A stretch of DNA of 15,889 nt from Gammaproteobacteria bacterium. Lineage in GTDB: Bacteria > Pseudomonadota > Gammaproteobacteria > DSM-19610. A program made the translations under genes and the position numbers. Under the pieces are notes generated by a model, which was given only the letters and a program-made list of their open reading frames with translations, was not told the DNA's origin and made no database searches. Positions 7,711-14,752 of this stretch are shown here, piece after piece (position 1 is the stretch's first letter; every line of letters begins with the position of its first letter). The stretch is taken from positions 1-15,889 of the forward strand of contig JAUXDG010000037.1 in assembly GCA_030618475.1 (NCBI GenBank), read 5' to 3'.

Positions 7711-8316
7711 TCAATTGGCTTTAATAATACCGCAGGCGTCGCGTGGGCCACCGGCACAGCCCTTCTTGAGATCGCTCTCCTGGTCGCAGTATGTGTCCTC
7801 ATAGGTATGGATGATGAAACTGCTGCCGTCAGCATCAAACAGGCTGAGACGGCCCGCTGACAAGGTAACCCGGTTGCTGGTATGCTTCATGGAACCCTTG
7901 GCGTTTTTCACCTCGATGTTGATGAGGTCGCCCATATGATACGGGTGATTGATGTCTGTTGCGGGAACAGTATCGCCCGCGCTATCCGGACGCGTCTGCC
8001 CGAACGGTCCTGGATCATGATGACCCTTGGCAGCGCCACAGGGTTCACAGGCGGCTGTCTCGTGAATGTGCACCGCATGCTTGCCATCGGACAAGCCCTC
8101 TACTTTGAGATGAATGCTGACTTCCTTGATACCTTCGTCCGTCGTCTCTTCCGTGAGTGTCGCATGCCCCGAAATGTTCGCGTCCGTACAGCCTTTGATG
8201 TCGGCCGTGGCCGTGAGTTTGGCGGCATGCCCGACTAGCGAAAAGCAGGTTAATGCAGCCGCAGTAAGCAGGGAAACCCCGATAGGGCTGGCGGATTTTA
8301 GCGGTGTTTCAATCAT
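7711..8316 (-). CDS. sodC: Periplasmic Cu,Zn superoxide dismutase
   Basis: Converts superoxide to oxygen and hydrogen peroxide in the periplasm. The 201-residue precursor has an N-terminal hydrophobic signal with a likely cut after GHAA (about residue 32). The copper ligands fit H83 and H85 (HAVHIHE), H100 (GHHDPG, bridging) and H170 (SFIIH). Zinc ligands are likely H100, H124, H127 and D130 in NHPYHMGD. The channel arginine fits R192 in GGPRDACGI, whose Cys195 could form the conserved disulphide with Cys90 or Cys93. The zinc loop is longer than in classical SodC, and the segment 171-188 is Cys- and acid-rich. ATG 8316 has a near-ideal Shine-Dalgarno (AGGAGGAG on the minus strand, 8323-8330) with a 6-base spacer. 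It has its own promoter (8422-8450) and a probable terminator, so it is likely monocistronic. Confidence 0.93.
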   Translation of the reverse strand: MIETPLKSASPIGVSLLTAAALTCFSLVGHAAKLTATADIKGCTDANISGHATLTEETTDEGIKEVSIHLKVEGLSDGKHAVHIHETAACEPCGAAKGHHDPGPFGQTRPDSAGDTVPATDINHPYHMGDLINIEVKNAKGSMKHTSNRVTLSAGRLSLFDADGSSFIIHTYEDTYCDQESDLKKGCAGGPRDACGIIKAN

Positions 8317-8366
8317 CAGTAACTCCTCCTTCGATCATGGCTCGAAAAGTTCAACCCCCCGGCTAG

Positions 8367-8413
8367 CTGACGTCAGAGTGAATTATTAGTGGCGAGGGAA
8401 AACCGGCTCTGAC
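8367..8413. promoter_or_regulatory. Palindromic leader/operator region of sodC
   Basis: CTGACGTCAG (8367-8376) is a perfect 10-bp palindrome. It overlaps GTCAGAG (8372-8378), whose exact complement CTCTGAC lies at 8407-8413. On the minus strand the block begins at about the predicted sodC transcription start and would fill much of the roughly 100-base leader. It could be a regulator-binding site or alternative RNA hairpins; nothing in the sequence names the regulator. Confidence 0.45.
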
Positions 8414-8421
8414 ACCTCTTA

Positions 8422-8450
8422 TTAATAGTGCAAAAGTGGGGTGTTGACAA
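8422..8450 (-). promoter_or_regulatory. Predicted sigma-70 promoter of sodC
   Basis: Read on the minus strand, TTGTCA (8450-8445) is a -35 box matching 5 of 6 consensus bases. A 17-base spacer follows, then TATTAA (8427-8422), a -10 match at 4 of 6. The start of transcription would be near 8415, about 100 bases before ATG 8316. Confidence 0.55.
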
Positions 8451-8500
8451 CTTAATAGACAGACTCTCTTGGCAGCAACATTTATGCCCACGGTGAAATC

Positions 8501-8515
8501 AAGTACTCTGACCCC
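8501..8515. repeat. GGGGTCAGAGTACTT motif, possible repeat-element remnant
   Basis: The reverse complement of this stretch reads GGGGTCAGAGTACTT. I recall similar GGGGTCAGAGTA stretches near REP-associated (IS200-like) transposases in gammaproteobacteria, but no transposase is present here. The 11-mer AGTACTCTGAC within it recurs at 12978-12988, also between genes. An 11-base match is expected by chance in a window of this size, so the call rests mainly on recall. Confidence 0.3.
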
Positions 8516-8525
8516 TCGATCCGGG

Positions 8526-9008
8526 TCATTGTGCCGTCTCTGCAAATTCGAAACTGAAGTAGTCGCCAAGTGCTTCCCGCATCTGAGGGACGGAGACGCT
8601 GCGTCCCCGGGGTGGCATGACCCAGACCTGACAGATCATGGTCATGACGTCCTCTTGCTCGTCCGATTTCAGAAACAGATTTTTATAGAATCGCCTGATG
8701 CCGGGAGCGGACACCCATTCCTCACCGTCTCCCGCATTGGTAATCAGGAAAGTGTCAGGCTGTATGTCCTGCGGGCCGAGATTCTTGACCCTGAATTGGC
8801 AATTTACTGTATACTCATCAACGCCGCCGACCTGCTTGCCCTGTTGAAATTTGATATGCGCGCTGCCAGTCGGAATGGTCAGTTTCTGCTTGAGCACCAG
8901 CTTCGAGCCTTTGGGTATTATGAAGGCAAATGAATTGACGTCGTATGTGGCAGGGGTACGGCACCCGGCCAGAGCAATTACAAAAACCAGCAAAACCATT
9001 TTCTTCAT
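8526..9008 (-). CDS. Predicted lipoprotein of unknown function
   Basis: The 160-residue protein begins MKKMVLLVFVIALAGC, a type II signal with a clear lipobox (LAGC, Cys16), so it should be a membrane-anchored lipoprotein facing the periplasm. The mature part looks like a beta-rich globular domain: alternating hydrophobic stretches, VNCQFRVKNLG in the middle, and PQMREALGDYFSFEF near the C-terminus. I do not recognise a named family or catalytic motif. ATG 9006-9008 is chosen because it begins the lipoprotein signal; 16 further codons upstream are in frame but would spoil the signal. No good Shine-Dalgarno is visible. It diverges from the tiny membrane protein at 9076, sharing a 67-base gap that holds a perfect palindrome. 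Confidence 0.75.
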   Translation of the reverse strand: MKKMVLLVFVIALAGCRTPATYDVNSFAFIIPKGSKLVLKQKLTIPTGSAHIKFQQGKQVGGVDEYTVNCQFRVKNLGPQDIQPDTFLITNAGDGEEWVSAPGIRRFYKNLFLKSDEQEDVMTMICQVWVMPPRGRSVSVPQMREALGDYFSFEFAETAQ

Positions 9009-9057
9009 GATTGGCAATGTCCATCCCGTGAATGCCCTTTGATCGGGTCGGTCCACG

Positions 9058-9070
9058 GTATATCATATAC
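9058..9070. promoter_or_regulatory. Perfect palindrome GTATAT-C-ATATAC between divergent genes
   Basis: The 13 bases read the same on both strands around a central C. The site lies in the 67-base gap between the divergent lipoprotein and small membrane protein genes, 5 bases before GTG 9076 and about 50 bases before ATG 9008. The core contains TATGAT on the minus strand, a possible -10 box for the lipoprotein gene, but no convincing -35 is seen. An operator is an equally good guess. Confidence 0.4.
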
Positions 9071-9075
9071 ATCCC

Positions 9076-9273
9076 GTGACCAAAACTGTTTTTATCTACC
9101 TGACCCTGCTGGTGGGCTTATTCACGTATTTACTGTACCAGTATCGTGAGTCACAGCCGCCGGATCAGCAACAGGTCGAGCGCTGTAACCAACTGGTCAG
9201 TCAGATGCCTGAGAGCAACGAGGAAGAGATTAACCGCAGTATTAACACATTCCTTGAATGCCTGGAGAACTAG
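9076..9273 (+). CDS. Small single-span membrane protein, unknown function
   Basis: A 65-residue protein starting at GTG. Residues 4-20 (TVFIYLTLLVGLFTYLL) form one hydrophobic segment, followed by a soluble, acidic and Gln/Glu-rich tail with two cysteines (near residues 37 and 62) that could form a disulphide if exported. No family is recognised and no Shine-Dalgarno is visible, so it rests on the sensible composition, on filling the space between the lipoprotein start and the cytochrome stop, and on no better frame being present. It is divergent from the lipoprotein gene and convergent with the cytochrome gene. Confidence 0.5.
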   Translation: MTKTVFIYLTLLVGLFTYLLYQYRESQPPDQQQVERCNQLVSQMPESNEEEINRSINTFLECLEN

Positions 9274-9288
9274 TGCTTAATTGCGGGT

Positions 9289-10002
9289 TCAGCCGTCGTC
9301 CAGAATCGACAGGTAGCTTAACATGTCGTGCTCCTGTACCTCGCTGATCTCTTCGAACAACTCCTTATCATCGGCATCATCGTCGTGCAGACGCTTCCCG
9401 CTGCGGTATTTCTGGAATTGCCGTCGCAGGTATTCTGAATGCTGTCCTGCCAGCGGGGGGATCTTCCTGGCCGGTTTGCCATAGCCGTCTCGCGCGTGGC
9501 AGCTGCTGCACTCTTTCTGGTATAACTTCTCACCAGCCTGGATGTTGCCGTCCAATCTGGCGATGTTGATGACCCGTTTGCCCTGTTGCAGGCGGGCAAA
9601 GGCATCGAAGTTGTCTTCGTCAATTGGCGGCAGCTTGGTAGGCAGCTCGAGCTGTTCGAGGTAGGCTGCGACCGAGACCAGGTCTTCTTCGGGCAGTTCA
9701 CGCTCCGAGGTATAAGGCAGCATCGGGATGTTGAGTCGTGCGCGGGTCTTGAAGTCACGTAGTTGCTTGGCGATATAACCCTGTGGCAGGCCGGCCAGGC
9801 GCGGGTATTCACCGTCGGGCATGCCTTCACCGAACTCACCGTGGCAGGCAGCACAGGTCTCGTTGATTTCCTCGCCATATTCGAGGTCGACTATGCCGGC
9901 TTTGTTGTCAGTGGCTTCCGCAGCCGCACTTAACTGGCCCGGCAACACGATCCCCGCGATGAAAAACACCGTGGCAATAGCGCTCAGTTGTTTCGATTTC
10001 AT
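9289..10002 (-). CDS. Dihaem cytochrome c (c4/c553-like), periplasmic
   Basis: The 237-residue precursor has an N-terminal signal (about residues 1-27, ending LSAAA) and two CXXCH haem c sites, CAACH at 50-54 and CSSCH at 165-169. After haem 1, IPMLPY (Met94) is a candidate axial ligand, and EHDMLSYLS near the C-terminus (Met227) is a candidate for haem 2. The two-domain layout resembles cytochrome c4-like electron carriers that feed terminal oxidases or periplasmic reductases; the partner is not known. ATG 10002 lies 3 bases after the stop of the histidine kinase gene, and there is no strong ribosome-binding site, so translational coupling is likely. A very acidic stretch (HDDDADDKELFEE, 206-218) near the end is unusual. 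Confidence 0.9.
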   Translation of the reverse strand: MKSKQLSAIATVFFIAGIVLPGQLSAAAEATDNKAGIVDLEYGEEINETCAACHGEFGEGMPDGEYPRLAGLPQGYIAKQLRDFKTRARLNIPMLPYTSERELPEEDLVSVAAYLEQLELPTKLPPIDEDNFDAFARLQQGKRVINIARLDGNIQAGEKLYQKECSSCHARDGYGKPARKIPPLAGQHSEYLRRQFQKYRSGKRLHDDDADDKELFEEISEVQEHDMLSYLSILDDG

Positions 10003-10005
10003 GTC

Positions 10006-11292
10006 TTATCGGAGGGTAAAATAAAAACAGGCACCCTTATCCGGCGCTCCTTCCGCCCATATCCGGCCGCCATGGCGAAGGATAATGCGTTGAACGGTGG
10101 CCAGGCCGACACCGGTGCCCGGGAACTCCGTCTCGCTGTGGAGGCGATTAAATGGCTTGAACAGCTTGTCAGCATACGCCATATCAAAACCCACACCATT
10201 GTCACAGAGACAATACACGATTTCATTGTCTTCTTGTTTCGAGTTGAAAACGATCTCGGCGTTATCTCTGTTTGCGGTGAATTTCCATGCGTTGCTGATC
10301 AGGTTATGCAGGGCAATTTTCAGTAAATTGGGGTCGCCCATGGGGCGTAGACCCGGTTGAATCTGAAAAGTGACCGAACGATTGGGGTTTTCATCGGCAA
10401 GTTGCTGTGTGAACTCCTGCAGAATTTCACTGAGATCCGTCACGCGATAGACGAGATCCCCTCGGGTAATGCGTGAAAGTTCAAGAATATCATCAATGAG
10501 CTGTGCCATATGTTTGCCGGCACTGATGACTCTCCCCAAGTCATTTTTTTCATCCTCGCTGAGTTTCTCACGGCTGTCTTCGAGAAGAAGCTGGCTGAAA
10601 CCGATAATCGACCGTAATGGGGTGCGCAGATCATGCGCAATGGAGTAGCTGTAGGATTCCAGCTCCTGATTGCTGGCTTCCAGCTCCCGGGCGCGCTGAT
10701 CCAGCAACACCGTGTTGTGCAGCGCATCCCAGTATTCCTTGTTGATGCGCCTTGCGACGACGAACATAAAAACGCAGTACGTTAAGAACATCAATGAAAT
10801 AGCGAAGGTCTCTGTGGTCTGTAAAAAAGCTGCAGCTGCTGTCGGCGGTAATAGCAGGAGTGACAGAAAAACCATAATCAGATTCCGGCGTATTGCGAGT
10901 GTTGTTATAGCGCCGGCTGAGATACCTGCCGTACTCAGCAGGGTCAGCATGGCGGTCCACTCCAGCCCGTAATTGAGTACCGCATGTGCGCAGAACGCGC
11001 CCCAGACACCGGCCAACAGCAGTGTAAAGGAGCTGAATCCAGCCAGCCAGCTACCCGGACTGGACTGATACATCGTGTTGAACTTCACACTCAGCCAGGT
11101 ACGTAATGCAGCTGCCACAAATATCGTCAGACCTGCAAGTACTGTGACGGTAAGATGATCGTTTGCATAATCGGTAAATACGATAATAATGACGTACAGC
11201 GCGATATAAACCAGGCCCGACGCCCGTGTTCGACGTGCCAGATCTTCATCGGCAAGATGTTGCAACGAAATGTGATGTACAGCGCCGTTCAT
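10006..11292 (-). CDS. Membrane-bound sensor histidine kinase
   Basis: A 428-residue protein. About six hydrophobic helices occupy residues 27-180, with almost no periplasmic loop domain, so the sensor is probably membrane-embedded. A short coiled region (RARELEASNQELESY) links to the HisKA domain with the phospho-accepting H220 in SIAHDLRTPLR. The ATPase domain follows: N box LHNLISNAWKFT (329-340), G1 DNGVGFD (364-370), F box KPFNRLH and G2 GTGVGLATV (392-400). All key residues are present, so it should autophosphorylate. No response regulator lies in this window, making it an orphan kinase here. Its ATG overlaps the deformylase stop by 4 bases (ATGA) and its stop is 3 bases before the cytochrome start, so the three genes form one unit. 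Confidence 0.93.
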   Translation of the reverse strand: MNGAVHHISLQHLADEDLARRTRASGLVYIALYVIIIVFTDYANDHLTVTVLAGLTIFVAAALRTWLSVKFNTMYQSSPGSWLAGFSSFTLLLAGVWGAFCAHAVLNYGLEWTAMLTLLSTAGISAGAITTLAIRRNLIMVFLSLLLLPPTAAAAFLQTTETFAISLMFLTYCVFMFVVARRINKEYWDALHNTVLLDQRARELEASNQELESYSYSIAHDLRTPLRSIIGFSQLLLEDSREKLSEDEKNDLGRVISAGKHMAQLIDDILELSRITRGDLVYRVTDLSEILQEFTQQLADENPNRSVTFQIQPGLRPMGDPNLLKIALHNLISNAWKFTANRDNAEIVFNSKQEDNEIVYCLCDNGVGFDMAYADKLFKPFNRLHSETEFPGTGVGLATVQRIILRHGGRIWAEGAPDKGACFYFTLR

Positions 11293-11843
11293 TCAGGCGG
11301 CGTATCGCAGGGCATGGGGGTAAGCTGTCCAATCGCTTCCAGCGTCTCGTTGAAACCGAACAGCTTCATGTCCGTCATGCGTTGGGGGTAAAGAATACCA
11401 TCCAGGTGATCGTATTCGTGTTGCACCACTCTGGCGTGGAAGTCACGGGCTTCGCGTTCAATGGCATTACCCTGATGATCGAAACCCGAATAGCGGATAT
11501 GTGAATAGCGCGGCACCACACCGCGAAGGCCCGGCACACTCAGACAGCCTTCCCAATCGTCATCTTTTTCGTCAGACAGTGGTTCAATGAGCGGATTTAC
11601 CAGTACCGTTTCAGGCACAGCATCCGCGTCGGGATAGCGGGTGTTGCTATCGAATCCAAACACCACCACCCGCAGCCCAACACCTATTTGCGGTGCGGCA
11701 AGACCCGCACCGTCCTGCGCATGCATGGTGTCCATGAGATCCTGCACCAGAGCATGGAGTTCCGGCGTATCGAATGCCGCTACCGGCTCGGCGATCGTCA
11801 GCAAGCGGGGATCACCCATATACAGAACTTGTCGAACAGCCAT
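11289..11843 (-). CDS. def: Peptide deformylase (probable secondary paralogue)
   Basis: Removes the formyl group from the N-terminal methionine of new proteins, using a metal ion. The 184-residue protein has all three motifs: GAGLAAPQIG (45-54), EGCLS (98-102, metal-binding Cys100) and HEYDH (142-146, two metal-binding His and catalytic Glu). The stretch SVPGLRGVVPRYSHIRYSGFD is characteristic of the Def variants that often occur as a second copy rather than the E. coli-type enzyme beside fmt; neither fmt nor the usual Def neighbours are here. ATG 11843 opens the family-typical N-terminus. The stop overlaps the kinase start by 4 bases. Whether this is the only deformylase of the organism cannot be told from the window. 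Confidence 0.95.
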   Translation of the reverse strand: MAVRQVLYMGDPRLLTIAEPVAAFDTPELHALVQDLMDTMHAQDGAGLAAPQIGVGLRVVVFGFDSNTRYPDADAVPETVLVNPLIEPLSDEKDDDWEGCLSVPGLRGVVPRYSHIRYSGFDHQGNAIEREARDFHARVVQHEYDHLDGILYPQRMTDMKLFGFNETLEAIGQLTPMPCDTPPE

Positions 11844-11932
11844 TTACATACCCCGGTTGCAGAGCCAAAAGGACTCGGCGACGCATCGCAATGTTAATGA
11901 CTCTCGTTTGTCATCGGCCCCTACAGGGCAAA

Positions 11933-12214
11933 TTATCTGCATTTTATAATCATGCGGCGGTTCAGGTCTGATTCCCCGTAAACCCCATATTCAATACCCG
12001 CTACAACTATACCTGTGCCACCCGTTTTATCGACAATCTCAAATCCTTTTTCGGCGCAAATCCGGCCGGCCTTTTCATAGCACAGGCTCCAGTTAAGTTT
12101 GTCACCAGAACAGTCAATACTGTAGCCCCGTTGGCCTTCGGCGATATCGACTTCTTTGGAGGTCGCGCATGCTGTTAGCAATATAAAGAGGAATATCGGT
12201 AATGCTATTTTCAT
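11933..12214 (-). CDS. Small Cys-rich predicted lipoprotein
   Basis: A 93-residue protein with a type II signal, MKIALPIFLFILLTAC (lipobox LTAC, Cys16). The mature part has the pattern GYSIDCSG, then LCYEKAGRIC, then GFEI, and ends IIKC, so four cysteines could make two disulphides. I have seen similar CSG-W-C-A-C-GY patterns in small proteobacterial lipoproteins, but I know no function. AGGA lies just upstream of the ATG at 12214. It is followed by 89 gene-free bases and then the deformylase on the same strand, so cotranscription is possible. Confidence 0.75.
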   Translation of the reverse strand: MKIALPIFLFILLTACATSKEVDIAEGQRGYSIDCSGDKLNWSLCYEKAGRICAEKGFEIVDKTGGTGIVVAGIEYGVYGESDLNRRMIIKCR

Positions 12215-12294
12215 ATCCTGTTTCGCTTTTATGTTAACTGCCTGTCGCGGTGAATACTGCGCCGGCTGGAGCTGCCGGCCTGCAGTTGCGGTTA

Positions 12295-12909
12295 TCAGTG
12301 GTCGCAGATGACCTGCACCTTGCGGGTCAGGGCGTTAATATCTGTTTCCGTCTGGGCTTTCAGCAGCTCTTCCTTGGCCTGATGGCAGGCATTGGCTTCG
12401 CCCTGTTCATGCCGGGAAATTTGCGCGTCGATGGTCGGGTGCAGCTGGCTGGGGGGATTGCACTGCGTCGCTGATACGCGCCGCAGGTTGGTATGACGCC
12501 CGGTTTCCACCGCTACGCAATCTCCCACCACAATGTTCTGCTGTTCAGTCACCACCTTGACCGTGCCGCCGCGCGTCTGGTTGATAACGAAGGAATTGGC
12601 CATGTTGTCGCCTTCGACAGCCTTGGTGGCCAATCCGCCAACGGCTGCTCCGATAGCGGCACCGATCAGTCGCTCGCTGCCACTGCCGCGTGCCTGGGTC
12701 AACAGCCCGGCCAGACCACCCACGGTAGCATTGCGGGCGGCGTTCGACTGGAGCTTCACAGCGGTTACGGAGGCGACCGTGCCGTAGTTGACAGCAATGG
12801 TACTGTCCAGGCTGTCACGGCTGACGCCACCCTGCGAGGCGCAGCCGGCAGCAGTGAGAGCAACGATGCCTGATACAGCAAGCAATTGAAGGGGGTTTGT
12901 TGGGCGCAT
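12295..12909 (-). CDS. Glycine-zipper outer-membrane lipoprotein (SlyB-like)
   Basis: A 204-residue predicted lipoprotein with lipobox TAAGC (Cys23). A glycine-zipper segment (about residues 62-95, AVGGLA-type repeats including GAAIGAAVGGLA) resembles SlyB/PcP lipoproteins, which insert in or span the outer membrane. A beta-rich segment (VVTEQQNIVVGDCVAVETG) follows. The C-terminal quarter, with QLHPTIDAQISRHEQGEANACHQAKEELL split across it, is polar and helical and seems an extra domain compared with SlyB of about 155 residues. ATG 12909 is preceded by AAAGGA at a good distance. Its exact role is unknown; SlyB-type proteins are linked to envelope stress and outer-membrane integrity. Confidence 0.85.
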   Translation of the reverse strand: MRPTNPLQLLAVSGIVALTAAGCASQGGVSRDSLDSTIAVNYGTVASVTAVKLQSNAARNATVGGLAGLLTQARGSGSERLIGAAIGAAVGGLATKAVEGDNMANSFVINQTRGGTVKVVTEQQNIVVGDCVAVETGRHTNLRRVSATQCNPPSQLHPTIDAQISRHEQGEANACHQAKEELLKAQTETDINALTRKVQVICDH

Positions 12910-13294
12910 CTGCTTATCCTTTCCTCGAGGGGGGTTGGTGGTTTCGAAAATGATACCGCTGCCCGGGGGAGACGACTAGTACTCTGACAGTATCTTTTTA
13001 CCAGGGGTATTGCCGCAACACGGAAGCCGGGCCAAAAGACAAGCACGATTGGATGATGACTTGTTGCCGCGGCCCTGACGCTTGCGCAATCAGGAATAAT
13101 CTATGTGATTCAATAAGTTGAAAGGCGACAAACTCAACACCCGGGAATACCGATAGGACCCGGGGCGTCAGGCAAGGCACAACAACCCGCAATAACGGAC
13201 AACACAACAACAATAAGGATTATCTTGACGAGTCTTGACATTTTTTAGTTACACTCAGGTGAAATGGCATAAGTATTAAATTCTAACGCCCTCT
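12910..13294. other. 385-bp stretch with no credible gene
   Basis: No reading frame here has believable composition. What it does hold: the upstream region of the glycine-zipper gene (minus strand, promoter not identified); AGTACTCTGAC (12978-12988), shared with 8502-8512; an 8-bp inverted repeat CCTGACGC (13074-13081) and GCGTCAGG (13165-13172) with two CCCGGG palindromes near the second arm; an AAC-rich tract around 13180-13213; and a promoter-like block at 13224-13280. It may contain the remains of a lost gene or an RNA. Confidence 0.5.
13265..13280 (+). promoter_or_regulatory. Degenerate sigma-54-like element
   Basis: TGGCATAAGTATTAAA has an intact -24 half (TGGCA) and the right spacing, but AA replaces the GC expected in the -12 half (consensus TGGCAC-N5-TTGC). 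The preceding bases are AT-rich, with TTGACG, TTGACA and TACACT between 13224 and 13256. It points at the end of the acyltransferase gene, and no plus-strand gene follows. It may be a decayed promoter or chance. Confidence 0.3.
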
Positions 13295-14719
13295 TTACTG
13301 CAGGCGCCAGCGATTGATCGAGTTGGCGTAGTAGGTCAATATATCCCCGGCATCAGGCGCGGCACGCAGAAGCCCGTTGCGTTGTTCCAGCATCTTGCGT
13401 GCGCACAGTGTGGTCAGCGCGTTGGACAGCACGCCCTCGCAGGCGCCGGCTGCAATCCGAATGGGAGCGCCCTGTTCGCGCAGTTGATCAATCTTCTCCA
13501 GGGCGTAGGTTTTTATCGCCAGTGCACTTTCCCAGTCATTGCGATGTTCCAGTACCACGCTTGCCAGCAGTGGGACTGGCAGCACCGGAACAACGTCCGA
13601 GATGCGTTCCATTAACTCATTTGCCAGCCTGCCGACTTCCACAAATCGCGCTTCCTGTTCGAGACGAGCAAACTCCACACCCCCATCGTGGCACCAGTCC
13701 TTAACCGACAGAGGTTCGCCGAAGTTGACGCTCGCGTAGCCAAAGCGTCGCCAGCGGTCGCGCCGGGAAAGCCTCAATTGCTTGAACAAAAAACGCAGCG
13801 AGGTTTTGATCACGAATCCGGTGCTGCGCTTTTCAGCCTTGCGGTCGAGGGTTCGCAGCAGGCTACGGTCCTCGATCACACGGTCGTAATTGATGCCAAC
13901 CGGAACGAACACGATTTCGCGGTCACTCTCCGGGTGGTAGTCACGCAGCATGTAATCGAGGAAGCCAAGCTTCGCGTCGCGCGTGGCGCCATCGCGGGTC
14001 AGGCCGCCCTCCGGGAATACGGCCTGGCAGACACCGGCACGCGTGGCCATCTGTATGTAGCGTTCCAGTACCCGGCGATACAGCGCATTGCCCGAGTCGC
14101 GCCGCACAAAGAAGGCGCCCATGGCGCGAATCAGCGTTTGCAGCGGCCAGATGTGTGCCCATTCGCCGACGGCGTAGGACAAAGCGGTTCTTTCCGCGGC
14201 AAGAAAGGCAACCAGGATGTAGTCCATGTTACTGCGGTGATTCATGACGAATACCACGGCGGCATCCGGATTGACGGATGCCAGCCGGTCTTCATCGTGG
14301 AAGCCCACCCGTACACGATAGATCAGCCGGGCGACGCGCCTGGCGATCCAGTAGCCGACTCGGAAGTACACATAGGCGTTGAAGGCGGGGACGACTTCCC
14401 TGGCATAGGCGTTTGCCTTTGCTTGCGCCACTTCGCGCGGCATGTCGTGTTCACGGGCGTAGTCTCGGACGGCAGACTCGACTTTCTCGTCGTGGCTGAG
14501 CTGGTCGACGAGAATCTGCCGGCGGGTCTGCTGGAACGGCCGCACCTGGATATCGAGCCGGGTGTTGACTTCGTCGATGACACGGTTGATACGTCGCCTC
14601 AGGTACCAGCGCACACTCGGAATAAATACACGGTCCAGCAACAGCGCCAGTGACAGCAGGGCGAGCAGCACAACCAGCCACACTGGCAGGGTGAGGGTGC
14701 TATCCATGCCGGGTGTCAT
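13295..14719 (-). CDS. PlsB/PlsC-type glycerolipid acyltransferase
   Basis: Transfers an acyl chain to glycerol-3-phosphate or a lysophospholipid in membrane lipid synthesis. The 474-residue protein has an N-terminal membrane helix (about 11-28) and then a long helical region. The four acyltransferase motifs follow: NHRSNMD (HX4D, His161 and Asp166), FFVRRDSGN (203-211), FPEGGLTRDG (235-244) and VPVGINYDR (272-280). FPEGG and the C-terminal YYANSI recall PlsB (glycerol-3-phosphate acyltransferase, about 807 aa), but the size is intermediate between PlsB and PlsC (about 240 aa), so the substrate is uncertain. ATG 14719 is taken; ATG 14707 is also in frame and neither has a good ribosome-binding site. 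It lies 33 bases downstream of the thioesterase gene on the same strand, so the two are probably cotranscribed. Confidence 0.87.
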   Translation of the reverse strand: MTPGMDSTLTLPVWLVVLLALLSLALLLDRVFIPSVRWYLRRRINRVIDEVNTRLDIQVRPFQQTRRQILVDQLSHDEKVESAVRDYAREHDMPREVAQAKANAYAREVVPAFNAYVYFRVGYWIARRVARLIYRVRVGFHDEDRLASVNPDAAVVFVMNHRSNMDYILVAFLAAERTALSYAVGEWAHIWPLQTLIRAMGAFFVRRDSGNALYRRVLERYIQMATRAGVCQAVFPEGGLTRDGATRDAKLGFLDYMLRDYHPESDREIVFVPVGINYDRVIEDRSLLRTLDRKAEKRSTGFVIKTSLRFLFKQLRLSRRDRWRRFGYASVNFGEPLSVKDWCHDGGVEFARLEQEARFVEVGRLANELMERISDVVPVLPVPLLASVVLEHRNDWESALAIKTYALEKIDQLREQGAPIRIAAGACEGVLSNALTTLCARKMLEQRNGLLRAAPDAGDILTYYANSINRWRLQ

Positions 14720-14752
14720 CCGGCAGTGTTGCTTGTAGCGGCAGGAAAGTCA

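Noticed and set aside
8469..8490. TTGGCAGCAACATTTATGCC as a sigma-54 promoter
   Set aside because: The distance between GG and GC is 13 bases rather than 10, and no plus-strand gene follows.
12262..12280. GCCGGC repeated arms downstream of the glycine-zipper gene as a terminator
   Set aside because: GCCGGC is itself palindromic, the stem is short and no T-run follows on the minus strand.
12998..13213. Minus-strand open frame of 71 codons in the 12.9-13.3 kb gap
   Set aside because: No start signal, no recognisable motif and implausible composition; probably random.
13688..14653. Long plus-strand open frame (321 codons) opposite the acyltransferase gene
   Set aside because: It is a shadow of the minus-strand gene, which carries all acyltransferase motifs; the plus-strand product has low-complexity, unfamiliar composition.
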